From contig JABAKD010000017.1 in NCBI GenBank assembly GCA_012845835.1, positions 4,400,867-4,464,866 of the forward strand: a stretch of DNA of 64,000 nt. The letters run 5' to 3'. Shown piece by piece: positions 24,106 through 37,500 of this stretch; the stretch's first letter is position 1, and every line of letters starts with the position of its first letter. The stretch comes from Undaria pinnatifida. Taxonomy: Eukaryota > Sar > Phaeophyceae > Laminariales > Alariaceae. Position numbers and translations under genes: made by a program. The notes beneath the pieces were generated by a model. The model had not been told where the DNA came from. It did no database searches and saw only the letters and a program-made list of their open reading frames with translations.

Positions 24106-24159
24106 ATGGGGATATGTTCGAGCACGCTGTCGGCGGAGGACAAGGAGGCGATGAGAAAG
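24106..24159 (+). CDS. G-alpha exon 1 (lipidation signal)
   Basis: 18 codons, [18 protein letters not shown], then donor GTGAGG (phase 0). A TRIM retroelement starts 6 nt after the exon ends. Confidence 0.95.
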
Positions 24160-26153
24160 GTGAGGTGTGGTGGAAACACGAGTTTAGAAGGAAATAACTC
24201 AAGCAGCATATGTTGTGCAACATTTTTAGTCTACTTCCTCACAATGGCGTCGCGGACAGGATGTGAGATTATGAACAGTGAGGTCGCTGGTTCGATTCTC
24301 ACCGTCTTTCCCAGAAAAAGAAAAAAGGGGACTTTCTCACGTTCAAGAATCTGTAAAACTCGACCACTTAAAAACAACGATGAGAGCAATGTATAGGATC
24401 ATCGCAAGTCACTCCAATACCGAAAAAGTGGCATTGGATCCTGGATATCTCATCGGGGTTCCTGACATAATGTGGGGAATATGTCAGGTTTAGTGGGGGA
24501 GAAATGTGGTGGAAAAACGAGTTTAGAAGGAAATTACTCGGGTAGCATTTGTTGTGCAACATTTTTAGTCTACTTCCTCACAGAGTGAGGAGGCTTTGTA
24601 TTCCAAAGGGGGAGTTGTACCAGGGAGATGAGTTTTTCCTGCTGTGGCACGGGCGGGCGTAATCATGGTACCAATGCATGGTCGTTGTCCGTAGGACTAT
24701 AGGCCCTTGCATCCGTCCAATGCCGGGGCGGAGCAAGTCGGGCTTTCACCAAGCATGAAAACGTTGCGTGCACCGCGAGGGGAGGGGGGATGTGATTGTT
24801 TGTGCGTGTTGTTTTGTATTTAGTAATTTCTGTTGTTTTGGCTCGTCGCTTGGTAGTGCTTCGGCGGAGGACTGGGCGGCGTGGGGTTGGGGTACGGTGG
24901 AAGTGGAAGAGCGGGAGTTTTTTTTTTCGTGTTGCTTGAGCGTTTGCTCTGTCTGAGCTCCGTCCGTGAACCCCTTTCGGACTTAGCCCCTTCAGGGCCT
25001 CAAAACCCCTCCGCATAATAATTCGAAGCAATGTGTCTAAAGAATAAACGGGTTTCCGGTTGTAAAGGGCGTTAAGACGCAAAAAAATGGCAGAAAAAAC
25101 TGACGATTACAGAGTCGGCGACGTGAAGCGACCCGACCTACTTCTGGTGTAGGAGATGTGCTCATGAACTGCATCGCAGGAAGCTGTTAGGCAAAGCAAG
25201 CGTGAGGCATGAAGATATTCCGATTGCCTCAAGCTTTTCCTATTAATAGACGTTTGATTAGATCGCGCTCGCCGCTTTTTGGTCAAGAGTATGTAACCAC
25301 ACGGCGCTTTACGCAATAGTGCCATGTAATAGTCACCCTTCCGTACGGGATTTCGTTCCATGTTTCTGTTTATTTCTGTTTTTTGCGGGATAGCTTGAAA
25401 ACCGTACCGTTACCGCTTGACACATGAAGAAAGTGGATATATATATAGTATCGTTAATTTAAATACTACCGATACACAGCCCTAATTTATAGTATGTAGC
25501 AGCACTGCGCTTTACGCAATACTACTATTGGTGACCCTTTCGCACGGGATTTCGTTCCATACTTTTATTTTTCGCGGGAAAAAAATGAAAACCGTACCGT
25601 TACCGCTCGACAGACGAAGGAGGTGGAGGCGGCTAATGCCACCGCCTTTCGTACATACGGGAGTTCGTTCCATATTTCCGTCTTTCGCGGGGGGAAAATT
25701 GAAAAACCGCACCGTTACCGCTCGACAGACGAAGGAGGTGGAGGCGGCTAATGCCGCCGCTTTCCAGAAGGAGCAGGAGAAGATCAAGCTGCTGCTGCTT
25801 GGGGCGGGAGAGTCGGGGAAATCTACGATCTTCAAGCAGATGAAGGTAGGATACTGTAGCAGCAGCCGTGCACTTGCTTTTAAACTGCACACGTTTGTGA
25901 GACTAAACGGAAATTGGTCCGTTTTCTAGCTGCACCCGTGTTTCGGCAGTCCTTTTTTCTGCAGTGGAAACGCTAAGCCGTACCATAATTTGCGCGATGA
26001 AAACGCAGGCGCACACATTTGTGAGACTGAACGGAACTTGGTCCGTTTCTAGCTGCACCAGTCTTTTTTTCTACAGTGGAGACGTCAGCCGTACTGGTAC
26101 CATAATTGGCGCGATAAAATCGCAGGCGTTTGCCGTGGGTGGGGGCATGACTA

Positions 26154-26184
<31 letters not shown>

Positions 26185-29100
26185 TATTTTGGCAGTCCAT
26201 TTTCTGCAGTGGGATGTAGATGGGTGAACATATCCGTGCAATGTGAAGGAATACACACTCATATATGACCTAATAAAAATAAAGATGCACTCCAGCTGTG
26301 AGATCGAAGATTTTGTCGAACTCATCTTTGCAAGCTGTGTGTGACACCCCGATCGCGCGTATTATACGAGAGGGCATGTATTTCGTATGCACGGAGGAAG
26401 TTTGTTCCCCTCAAAATCAACGCAGTGTTTTAGAAATGCCTGTTAGTAATTAGCCTTCCGTTGGAAAGTTTCGAGAACCCTTCCCCGTGCACTCCCAAAG
26501 CGATTTTTTTTCGAGATGTTTTTTTAGCTAACAGAGGACTTCCGTCGCAAACAATGTCATGCTATGCGCAAAACTTGATAGAACCTTCCTAATGTGGGGG
26601 CGGTGTCCCCAGAGCCCTATCGACGACGCCAAATGTAGGGCGGTGTCCCTAGAGTCCTGTCGACGACGCCAAATGTAGGGCGGTGTCCCTAGAGTCCTGT
26701 CGACGACGCCAAATGTAGGATGGTGTCTCTAGAGTCCTGTCGACGACGTCAAATATAGGGCGGTGGCGGTCCCCAGAGTCCTGTCGACGACGTCAAATAT
26801 AGGGCGGTGTCCCCAGAGTCCTGTCGACGACGCCAAATGTAGCACGGTGTCCCGAGAGTCCTGTCGGCGATTCCTGTCGGCAACGCCAAAATGTAGCGCG
26901 GTGTTCCTAGAGTCCTGTCGACGACGCCAAATGTAGCGCGGTGTCCATAGAGTCCTGTCGACGACACCAAATGTAGCGCGGTGCCCCTAGCAGGTTATCT
27001 CTTGTGTGGTTGTGGTGTGGAGGACCCGCCGAGGTGGGTTGATACCTTGGCTCCACACGGCATGGAGTGAGGGACGTCTGGTGACCTTGCACTTGTGTAT
27101 AATGAGGCGGTAGTATCTAGGGGAAGGGACCCTCATGTCCATGCACGCCTTTTGTCAAATTTATTCGACTTTTTAACTTTTACCTCTGCACTCTCAAAAG
27201 GGGTTGATGTATACCGGGTATGTGAAACCGTTATTTCCCAATTCTCGCGGGTGCGCTTAAACGACCAGATCTTGTACGGGGCGGTTTCAATGGACGAAAA
27301 GAAGCAAATAACGCCCGTTGTCTACAGCAACACCATCATGAGCATGAAGGTCCTCGTGGAGCAGGCAACACTCCTGGGAGAAGAGGTATGTTTTTCTTTT
27401 TTGTCTGACCAAGGACCTGAACCAAGCCTGGGACGATTTTTGATTGGTAGTTTTACACGAGGTGCCTTGTTGTTAAATATTCGATATTCGTCCCTCGTCA
27501 AGATATTCGGTTGGATACCTTTTTTCGGCCGTTCTTTTGGCTACGTGGAACATTCCTGGGAGGGGAGATACATGATTTGTGCCCGCGACCAAATACCTGA
27601 GACAAGACCCGTGACAATTTTGAGTGATTTTGAGTATCCTTATAAGACATGCAGTATCTTGGTGTTTTTCGGCCGTTACTGATCTCTCGTCAAGACGTTG
27701 TGCTGGATACCTTTTTTTCGACGGTTAATTTGGCTTCTTCACGAGACTCTTGGGAGAAAAGACATTATTTTTCTTTTGTCTGACCAAGTACCTGAGCCAA
27801 GCCCCGTGACAATGTTGGGTATCATTATAAAGGCATGAACTTGCCAGCCGTTAAACTGGTCTCTCGTCAAGATTTTGGTGTTGGATACCTTTTTTTCGGC
27901 CGTTATTTTGGCTACGCCAAGATTTTGGTGTCGGATACCGTTTTTTCGTCCGTTATTTTGGCGACGCCATGATTTTGTGTTGGACGCCTTGTTGTCGGCA
28001 GTTATTTTTGCTACGCCAAGATTTTGCGGTGAAAACCGTTTTTTCGGCCGTTACTTTGACTACGTCACGACATTCTTGGGAGGAGAGTATTATGCTTGTG
28101 GTTTGACCAAGTACCCGTGCCAAGCTCGTCACCATCGTGGATGCCCTCGTATCTTGTTTTTGGCTGTTGTATACTGGGCTCGTCAAGATTTTGTGTTGGA
28201 TCCCTTTTTTTCGGCCGTTAGTTTGGCTACGCCACGACAACTTTGGGTAGAAGAAACGTGCTTACGGTTTCAGCAAATGCCTATACCAAGCCCGTCACAA
28301 TATAGGATGCCCTTATTATCTTGTGATCCGGCTGTTGTGTACAAGACTTGTCAAGATTTTGTTTTAGATACCTTTTTTTTCGACCGTTATTTTGGCTCTG
28401 TCGCGATTAGGATAACCGTCACCGGCAGATGTTGGAGATTTTTTTGTGTCCCTTGTATCGAGTATGAATTCACAGCGGTTATTGCGAAAGGGGCAGGTTT
28501 TGGGAAAGGCACGTAAAATGATCGTCGCGTGACATGTTCGATCGGAAGATCCAACGGGCGGGCGAAATCATTCATCCCAAGATATTCCGATCATCCCGGC
28601 GAGATTTGCGTAATTGTGTTGACCGCCTTACATAGAAAAATGCACTGCTATTCACTTTTTTTTAGTGTGGAGATTTGTTTTGTTTAGCGGTGACTTGGAG
28701 TCGCGAGGGACGAGGTGGATGCTATGGTTTCCTTCCACCCTCCTCCTCCTCGTCGTCCTCGTCGTCTCACTTTTTTACAGTGTGGAGATTTGTTTTGTTT
28801 AGTGGTGGCTTGGAGTCGCGAGGGACGAGGTGGATGCTATGGTTTCCTTCCACCCTCCTCCTCCTCGTCCTCGTCGTCTCACTTTTTTTTTAGTGTGGAG
28901 ATTTGTTTTGTTCAGTGGTGGCTTGGAGTCGCGAGGGACGAGGTGGATGCTATGGTTTCCTTCCACCCTCCTCCTCCTCGTCGTCCTCGTCGTCCCCCTC
29001 CTTTTGCTTCGGTGGGTAACGAAACATATCTGCCAATGTCAGAGACCGCCTTGCCTTGCGCGCTCTTAAGACACCTTCACGTTCCTCACCCGCAACAAAG

Positions 29101-31480
29101 TGAAGGAACGCTCTCTCCTTGCCCCACATCGCGTACGAGAAAAGTGCCATTTGGGCCCTCTCCTACAAAAGGGGACCAGGCGTTTAATTGCACGTACGTG
29201 CAAGGTTTTCCGATTTGCACGTAAGCTCAAAGCTGCCCCTGCCGACCTCGAGAGCAGACCTCGAGCCCCCCTAAGGGTTGGGGTTAAGTTTGGGGTTAGG
29301 GTTGGGGTTAGGGTTAGGGTTAGGGTTAGGATCAGGGTTAGGGCTAGGATCAGGGTTGGGGTTAGGGTTGGGGTTAGGGTTAGGGTTAGGGATAGGGTTA
29401 GGATCAGGGTTAGGGATAGGGTTAGGATCAGGGTTAGGGTTAGGGTCAGGGTTAGGGTTAGGGTTGGGGTTGGGGTTGGGGTTAGGCTTAGGGTCAGGGG
29501 TAGGGTTAGGGTTAGGGATAGGGTTAGGATCAGGGTTAGGGTTAGGGTTGGGGTTGGGGTTAGGGTTAGGGTTAGGGTTAGACTTAGGGTCAGGGTTAGG
29601 GATAGGGTTAGGATCAGGGTTAGGGTTAGGATCAGGGTTAGGGTTAGGGTCAGGGTAGGGTTAGGGTTAGGGTAGGGTCAGGGTCAGGGTAGGGTTAGGG
29701 TTAGGGTCAGGTGTGGTGTCGGGTTAGTCTAGGTAGCGCAACCGTCGTTTTGTGCGGACCTGTTGTTTTTGTTGTTGTTGTTGTTGTTGTTGCTGCTGTT
29801 GCTGTTGTTGCTGTTGTTCTGCAGATTAACTCGCATAATCACGTCCGTGGTCACAGGACAGGCATCAGTCACTCTACAGAGCTGAGGAATACCCCCAGGG
29901 GAAAAACACAAGCAGACCAGTTTGAGATACGGTGCCACTCGTGGCAGTGGCCCACCTCCACAGTGGTGAACCATTGCGGAAGCTTCACATGGGGAGTCGC
30001 CATACATAAATCGCTGTTGAATTTACGTGCAACTCTGAAAGACCTTGCACGTACGTGCAACTTCGCGGGGGCCGAGAAAAGGGGCTTTGTTCTATCTCAT
30101 AGAATACTTGTAGGGGCTCCTCATAGAATATGTGCAGGGGCTTCGTATTCTCTCCTTGAATAGGGGCTTCATATTATCTGCTAGAATAAGGGCTTCATGA
30201 CGTCTCATAGGAAAGGGGCTTCGTGTTATCTCATAGGATAGGGGCTTCGTATTATCGCGTAGGATAGGGGCTTCGTATTATCTCGTAGGATAGAGGCTTC
30301 GTATTATCTCATAGGATAGGGGCTTCACGTTGGCGTCGACGTTGTTATTGTATCGGCTGTATCTGATACTTCTGTGTGTGTGTGTTTTTTTTTCTTCAGT
30401 AGTCCGTTTTTTTTTTTTTTTTTTTTTTTTTCCACTTTGCCCTGGAAATTGTGGCGAACAGGAAATCGTTTGAGATGGTCTCTCTCTCGCATGGTAGATT
30501 GTTTTTGATCGGTCTTAGGCTCGTCATTATATTTTTTTGTTGGGTAGCTTTTGTTTCCGCCGTTATTGGCTACGTTACGAGTTTGGATACCGTTTTTCGG
30601 TATCTTTTTTGTTTTTGTTTGTTTTCCTGAGGGGAAATATGCCGTGTGCAACGATATTGTGTTGCATTTTTTTTTAATTCGGCCGGTTTTGGCTATATAA
30701 GCCACGACTTAATATACTGTATACTGTACCTGGCACCGTTTTAGCGACTGTACCTTGTTTTGCGAGGTTACCCTTGTTACGAGTGTACCTTTTACTCGTT
30801 CTCTGTGTTCCGTCTTCAGGAAAAGATAGCATGCAAGGAATCGTTCGAGATGATCTCCAAATGTGAAGGCAGACCCCACGGTTTACGATACCTTACCTTT
30901 TTTGCGTTTTCTGTTTTTGTTTTCCCCACCCAAGAAATTGTGGGTGCAAGGAAGCGTTCGATACGATTGTCGACTGTCAAGACAGACCCCACCATTTACG
31001 ATGCTGCACCTTTTTTTGTGACTGTACCTTTTTTGCGTTGTCTGCTTTTTTTCCCACCCAGGAAAATGTGGCGTACAAGGACTCGTTCGATATAATCGTC
31101 AACTGTGAAGACAGCGCCCACTATTTGCGATACTGTACCTTTTTTGCGACTGTACCTTTTTTGCGCTGTCTGTTTTTTTTTCCCCACCCAGGAAAACGTG
31201 GCGTGCAAGGAAGCATTCGATATGATCGTCAACTGCGAAGACAGCGCCCCAATCGACATGGTACTCGGCCAGGCCATCAAGGACGTCTGGGCGGACCCAG
31301 CAATGCAAAGGGTCAGTTAGACGGAGGGAGGGGGGGGGGGGCTCGTTTCTTGCATAGCCGTAGTCTTGAAGGCCATCGCCGTAGTCTTGAAGGCCATCGA
31401 CCGTCTGGGGCGGAGGGAGGGGAGGGAACTCATTTCATGCATAGCCGTAGGTTTATAGACCATATACCTTTTTTTTTTTT

Positions 31481-31511
<31 letters not shown>

Positions 31512-34500
31512 AATAGACCTATGTCTGCGTATTAATGGAACACTCATCGACGATTAGTGTTCATACGTTCGCACTGCATCACGAGCAGGATTCCGTTGAC
31601 TGAGTCTTCACCAGAATGTTAAGGGGAGGAAAGGGGGAAGGGAGGGAGGGGAGGGAAGGGGAGGGAGCGGCGCGAAAACAGAGCACGACCTCACGTACAG
31701 GATAGCAACACCACGAGCGAACGCCAAGCGAGTAACCTTCGGCGAACCGCTGGGCCAAGTCCAACTAACTGCCTGGTGAAGCTGTGGTGGGTTTCTATTA
31801 AGGGGAAGGGGGGAGGGGGGAAGGGAGGGGAGGGGAGGGGGCGCGGGGAGTCATTTTTCACGTTCAGTTTTTCGCTTTCCTTTTCTTTTTGTCTTATGTT
31901 TTTGGCCTGTGATACATACGACCCTTCTTCTCTCCTCTATTTGTCAGATATGGGAGCGACGAGCGGAGTACCAGATCGTGGAATCGGTGAAGTTCTATTT
32001 CAACGAGATGGATCGGATCATGCAGGACGACTACCTTGCCACCCAACAAGACGTTCTCTTCTCCCGTGTTAGAACGTCGGGCATCGTCACTGAGCGGTGA
32101 GCCTTTGGTGGGCCAGGGGTGGGGGGTGGGGGGGGGGGCGTACTCATTTGTTGTATATTGCCTTAGTCATTTGACCATCGACCACAGGCCGGGGGGGGGG
32201 GGGGGGGGGGGTACTCGGTTTGTGCATGGCCGCAGCCGTGTGACCATAGACCCTTGCATCCCTACTATGCCGGGACGGAGCACATCGGGTTTTCACGAAC
32301 CAGGCAGGGCCGGGGGGTGGAAGGAACGGGGAAAGAGGTAGCCGACTCGACAGGTTTGGGTGGAGAGGAGCGGGGAGGGATCGGGGTGGGGGGATGGGTA
32401 AAGGGCGGGGGTGTTGGTGGAGGCGGGAAGCGGAGGGGGGAGTTGAAACTCGAACGGTTTCCCGGTTGTAACGCCGCTCTGCTATGTGTCGTTTCCCGTC
32501 TCGTTGTGTTCTCCGTTCCAATCCATCCCGTCCCGTCCCGTCCCGTCCCCGTTCCATCACGTTTCAATCCTTTCCGTCCCCGCGCCCCATCTGGCGCGAT
32601 GCGTTTGCGTTGCGGTGCAAATCAAATATGTCAGGAGACGGGGCTTTGACGCCTTGACCGACGGCAATTTTACGATACTTTGCGTTGACTGACGGCAGAC
32701 TACTAGGTTTTAGTGTGGAACGTTGACCGACGGCAATTTTCCGATAGTTTGCGTTGACCGACGGCAAACTACTAGGTTTTAGTGTGGAACGTTGACCGAC
32801 GGCAACTTTCCGATAATTTGCGTTGACCGACGCCAAAGTATTAGGTTTTAGTGTGGAACGATCGATTTTACAACCTTGACTGACCGCTGGACGTTTTCCC
32901 GTGACTGCCCGTCTCCTGAAATGTTTGGCGCAAATGCTTGGAACCTCCCCCCCCATTCAGGTATGAGATTGACGGGTCGACGTTCGAGATGTACGACGTC
33001 GGGGGACAAAGAAATGAGCGTAAGAAGTGGATCCACTGTTTCGATAACGTTACCGCCGTCATCTTCGTGGCCGCCTTGTCCGAGTACGACCAGTGCCTTT
33101 TCGAAGACGCATCCACTAACCGGTGAGAGACGCATACCACGGCAGAGGGTGTACTCAACATTCATGCATGGCCGTAGTGGTATGACCATAGCTATTGGGC
33201 CATCGCAATCTTACAATGCCGGGACGGAGCGGGTCGGGTTTTTACCGACCGGGCAGGCTTTGCTTGCACCGAGCGCGGAGCGCCGTGAGGTGTTCGGTGA
33301 GTATCATAGCATGCCTCGGTAGGGGTGGCTTTTCTCTCTGGACCAATTTTTTTCTGACTCCCGGACAGATCATCGATTTTTCCCCCCCCTGATGACCTGG
33401 ACCGTTCGGAGGAAGATCTGTATGGTCTAGCTCATGTTGCTGGGTGGGAGAGACGCATGCCGCAATAAGCGTGGTTTTTTGTTGGCCAATTTTTTCTCCT
33501 GACACTTGGGCAGATCATCGATTTTTTCCCCACTTGATGATCTAGATCGTTCGGAGGAAGATCTGTATGGTCTAGCTCATGTTGCCGGGTGGGAGCGACG
33601 CGTGCGCCGCGGTAAAGGAGTGGCGCTTTTTTGGCCAAATATTTTTCCGACTCCCGGACAGATCATCGATTTCTCCCACTTGGATGATCATCGATTTTTT
33701 TCCCGCTTGATGATCTAGATCGTTCGGAGGAAGATCTGCATGATCTAGCCCATGTTGCCGGGTGGGAGAGACGCGTGCGGCCGCGATAGGGGTGGAGCTT
33801 TTGAGCCAGAATATTTTTCTGACTCCCGGACAGATCGTCGATTTTTCGCACTTGATCTAGATCTTTCGGAGGAAGACCTGTATGTTCTAGCTCATGTCGC
33901 CGGGTGAGCGCCGTACGGTCTGCGTGATCTGTCGCATGCTTCCTCGGTTGGATGTGTGCGCCACGTGTACAGATCCTGCAGATCTTCTCACGACGGCAGC
34001 TATAGGATCTATACGGTAGAGGATATAGATGATCCACAGTAGATTGTCGTCTGTCCGAGGTTGGATTTTGTTTTTTTAACGACATCATGTAGAGCTAGTT
34101 TGAACGACAGACGAGCCCCCTGAAATGCGCTACTAACCAAGACGTTTCACGGATCATGATCCGACCCACGGGCTGGGTGCCGGGTCATTAGGTTTCTAGA
34201 CTCTCGAGGGTCGAGTCCGGGCGGGTCGGGAGGTCTCACGGGACGGTTCGGTTCGGCTCGGGAGGCTCTGACTTCTCACGGTGTTTTTTGGTCAGGTCGG
34301 GTCGGACCACTTTGACCCGACACGACCGGCGAGAACTGACCCTTACCCGTGAAGAACCCTGCTAATAAAACGTTTTGGGGCAAAAAGGTTGCGATATTTT
34401 TCACGCGTATACCAGTGAAGCGTGAGCGCGTAGCAATGCGGTTAGGGGTCCTGCTGCCTGCGCCCGTCCCGCACGGTTCTTTGTGCATTTTTGGCGTTCG

Positions 34501-37500
34501 GACACCACCTTTATTTGTCATCGCCAACCAGTACGTGGCGGATGCCGTGTTCGTCAATTTTTTCCATCGTCATTTTTTTTTTTTTTTGCTCGGAAGTCTT
34601 ACGAGTGGTAAGCAGCTGTTACCAAACTACTTGGTACTTGATATACTTTTGGTTTTGTTTGTGTTTTTTCCCCGGGGTGTTTCTCCACTCCAGAGTGACT
34701 GGAGCCTGTCCTGTGACCACGGACTTGATAGTGCGAGTTAATGTGAGAACAACAACAGCAACAGCAACACTATCAATAACACTTGGTTGTCATACCGTTT
34801 GTGTAGAAGAATGCTCCGTTACGTTAACCCGCAGTACGGAAATGTCCATCGGGTTTGTAACGTGTTTCTCTTTTTCTCAAGGCTTAAGTTTGGGCGGAGG
34901 TACAGAGCTAGCTAGCTCCCTATGCAAGAGGAGCCTCAGGGAAGAGTGGTCTCCCCCCCTGCCATTTTGATTTTATTTATTTTTTCACACACTTCTACTT
35001 TCCAGCTTCTGGAAAGGCGTGGTCACAGGTGTCATCCTTCTCCCCCCCGGTTCTTGCCTTCAATATTTATCGCGCATAGGGTTCAGCAATTCCATTGCTC
35101 GTCGATTTTTCATCGAGTGATGCTAACTCACACTCTCGCGCTTCCCGCAAGTAAATTTGTGCACAAGAAAAGCCATAGCCTGTGACGAGATGCGGCTAAG
35201 TTGGCTGATCGAAAAAGCCCCTCAACTCGTTGCTTTGTGAAATGGATGGTGGGTTGGATGGAGGGACGCATGGGTGGGCTTGGCTGCCTGTCGGCGAAAC
35301 GTGTTGGCATTTTTCTTTGTTGATGGAATCAACAGCTCACGTTTTTTTGGGTTCGACGCGCTTTCTGCGCGCAACGTCTGCCTTGGTCGGTGAAAACCCG
35401 ACGTGCTCCGACACGGCATTGCAGGACTGCGAGGGTCTATGGTCCTACAGTACGGACTACAGCCATGCACAATCGAATGATTACCCCCGTCCCCGTCCCC
35501 CGTCCCTCCCATCCCCTCGCTACCTGGACGATCACGCCGCTTAAATGCTGACACAAAACTCTGGCGAATATGATGGAGGCGGTCGACTTCTTCCATGAGA
35601 TTTGATGTTTCTCCCCCCTCTTCGTGCCTCCCTTCCACCTCCGATCCCCTGCATGATCACGCCATGTTACCCCTTTAGAACGTGGGGTTTATGGGAACGA
35701 ATTGCTTCGAAATAGTGTGGCGTATTTTTCGCAATGGTGCGAGGGTTGATTCACTGCCGACGCAAAACTCGGCCAAGATGGTTGATGCTATCTCGAAAGC
35801 GATTTTCATGTTTCGCCTCCGTCCCATGCTATCCCCCGTCGCTTGTATGGTTACGCCTCTTAAATGCCGAGTCTAAAATATTTTCGTCTCTCTCCTCCCC
35901 CACTCCCTCCTTCCTCCCCCTCCCTCCCTCCCTCCCTCCCTCCCTCCCTCCCTCCCTCCCTCCCTCCCTCCCTCCCTCCCTCCCTCCCTCCCTCCCTCCC
36001 TCCCTCCCTCCCTCCCTCCCTCCGCCCTCCCTCCCTCCCTCCCTCCCTCCCTCCCTCCCTCCCTCCCTCCCATCCCTCCCTCCCTCCCTCCCTCCCTCCC
36101 TCCCTCCCTCCCTCCCTCCTCCCCCCTCCCTCCCTCCCTCCCTCCCTCCCTCCCTCCCTCCCTCCCTCCTCCCTCCCTCCCTCCCTCCCTCCCTCCCTCC
36201 TCCCTCCCTCCCTCCCTCCCTCCCTCCCTCCCTCCCTGCCTGCCTCCCTCCCTCCCTCTCTCCCTCCCTCCCTCCCTCCCTCCCTCCCTCCCTCCCTCCC
36301 TCCCTCCCTCCCTCCCTCCTGCCTGCCTGCCTCCCTCCCTCCCTCCCTCCCTCCCTCCCTCCCTCCCTCCCTCCCTCCGTCTCTCCCTCCGTCCCTCCCT
36401 CCCTGCCTCCCTCCCTCCCTCCCTCCCTCCCTCCCTCCCTCCCTCCCTGCCTGCCTCCCTCCCTCCCTCCCTCCCTCCCTGCCTGCCTGCCTCCCTCCCT
36501 CCCTTTCAACTCTTGTCCCTTGCATGATCATGCCTCTGGAATGCCGGGAAAAAATCGGCAGGATGATCGAGGCGATCGATCTCTTCAACGAGATCTGCAA
36601 CAACCGATTCTTCAGCGAATCGTCTATGATCTTGTTCCTCAACAAGAAGGACCTGTTCGCCGAGAAGATCCGACGGGTGAGAGGATAACGTACTGCTGCG
36701 GATACTGTTGTGGGCCAGAGTGCTAATACAGTAGGTTCTACTGCTGTGGCTGTTGTAGCTGCTGTACATACTGCAGCTGAATACTGATTGCAGTGGGCAC
36801 CCCGATTTAAGAGCGCCCAGGATAAGAGCTCTCGGGACGTAAGAGCGGTCAAATCGGTATGTCCCGTCTATACTAAGAGCTATATACTTCCCACTACAGC
36901 TAAGTGCAACCTGTAGTTAAAAGCGTTGTATCGGCTTGTCACGAGGCGCTCTTAAATCGAGGTACCCACGATATATCGTGAATGTTGTAGCTACTGCGGC
37001 TACTCGGACGACTGCTAGCTACTGCTCTTATGCCTCGGCGGCTACTACTATCTGTGGCACCTTGTTTCACGAGTGTGTTCCTTCCCTTACTACTTGTTTC
37101 CCTACTGTTTTGGCTGTGTATCTGCCTACTGCTGTGACTGCGTGCTTGCCTATTGCTGCTGCTGCGGCACTTTTTCTTTGCTTAATTCAGTAGGGGGGAG
37201 GGGTGTACTCAGTTTGTGCATGGCCCTAGTCGTATGATCATAGACCCTCGCATCCCGAATCTGCCGGGACAGAGCACGTCGGGTTTTCACCAACCAGGCA
37301 GGTATTGCTTGCACCAAGCGCGAACGCCGTGAGGTGTTCGGCGAGTCGCATGAAGGGTGAACTGCATCCTTCCAAGAACCGCTCGCAAGACGCACTTGGG
37401 CACCTTGTGCCTTCTTTCTTGCTTATGCATGACAGCGCCAATGAGTTACTTTGTTTTCTGGTGTGGCCGCTCCAGAGACAGCAATGGGCATCACCATGTA

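Noticed and set aside
24244..24310. tRNA gene suggested by GGTTCGATTCTC
   Set aside because: No cloverleaf can be drawn; the motif lies inside the TRIM interior.
29278..29675. Gly-Leu or Arg-Val repeat protein
   Set aside because: Direct translation of the telomere-like array.
35734..36852. Two 330-codon open frames on opposite strands
   Set aside because: Both are translations of the CCCT microsatellite plus the real exon 7; no protein-like sequence apart from that exon.
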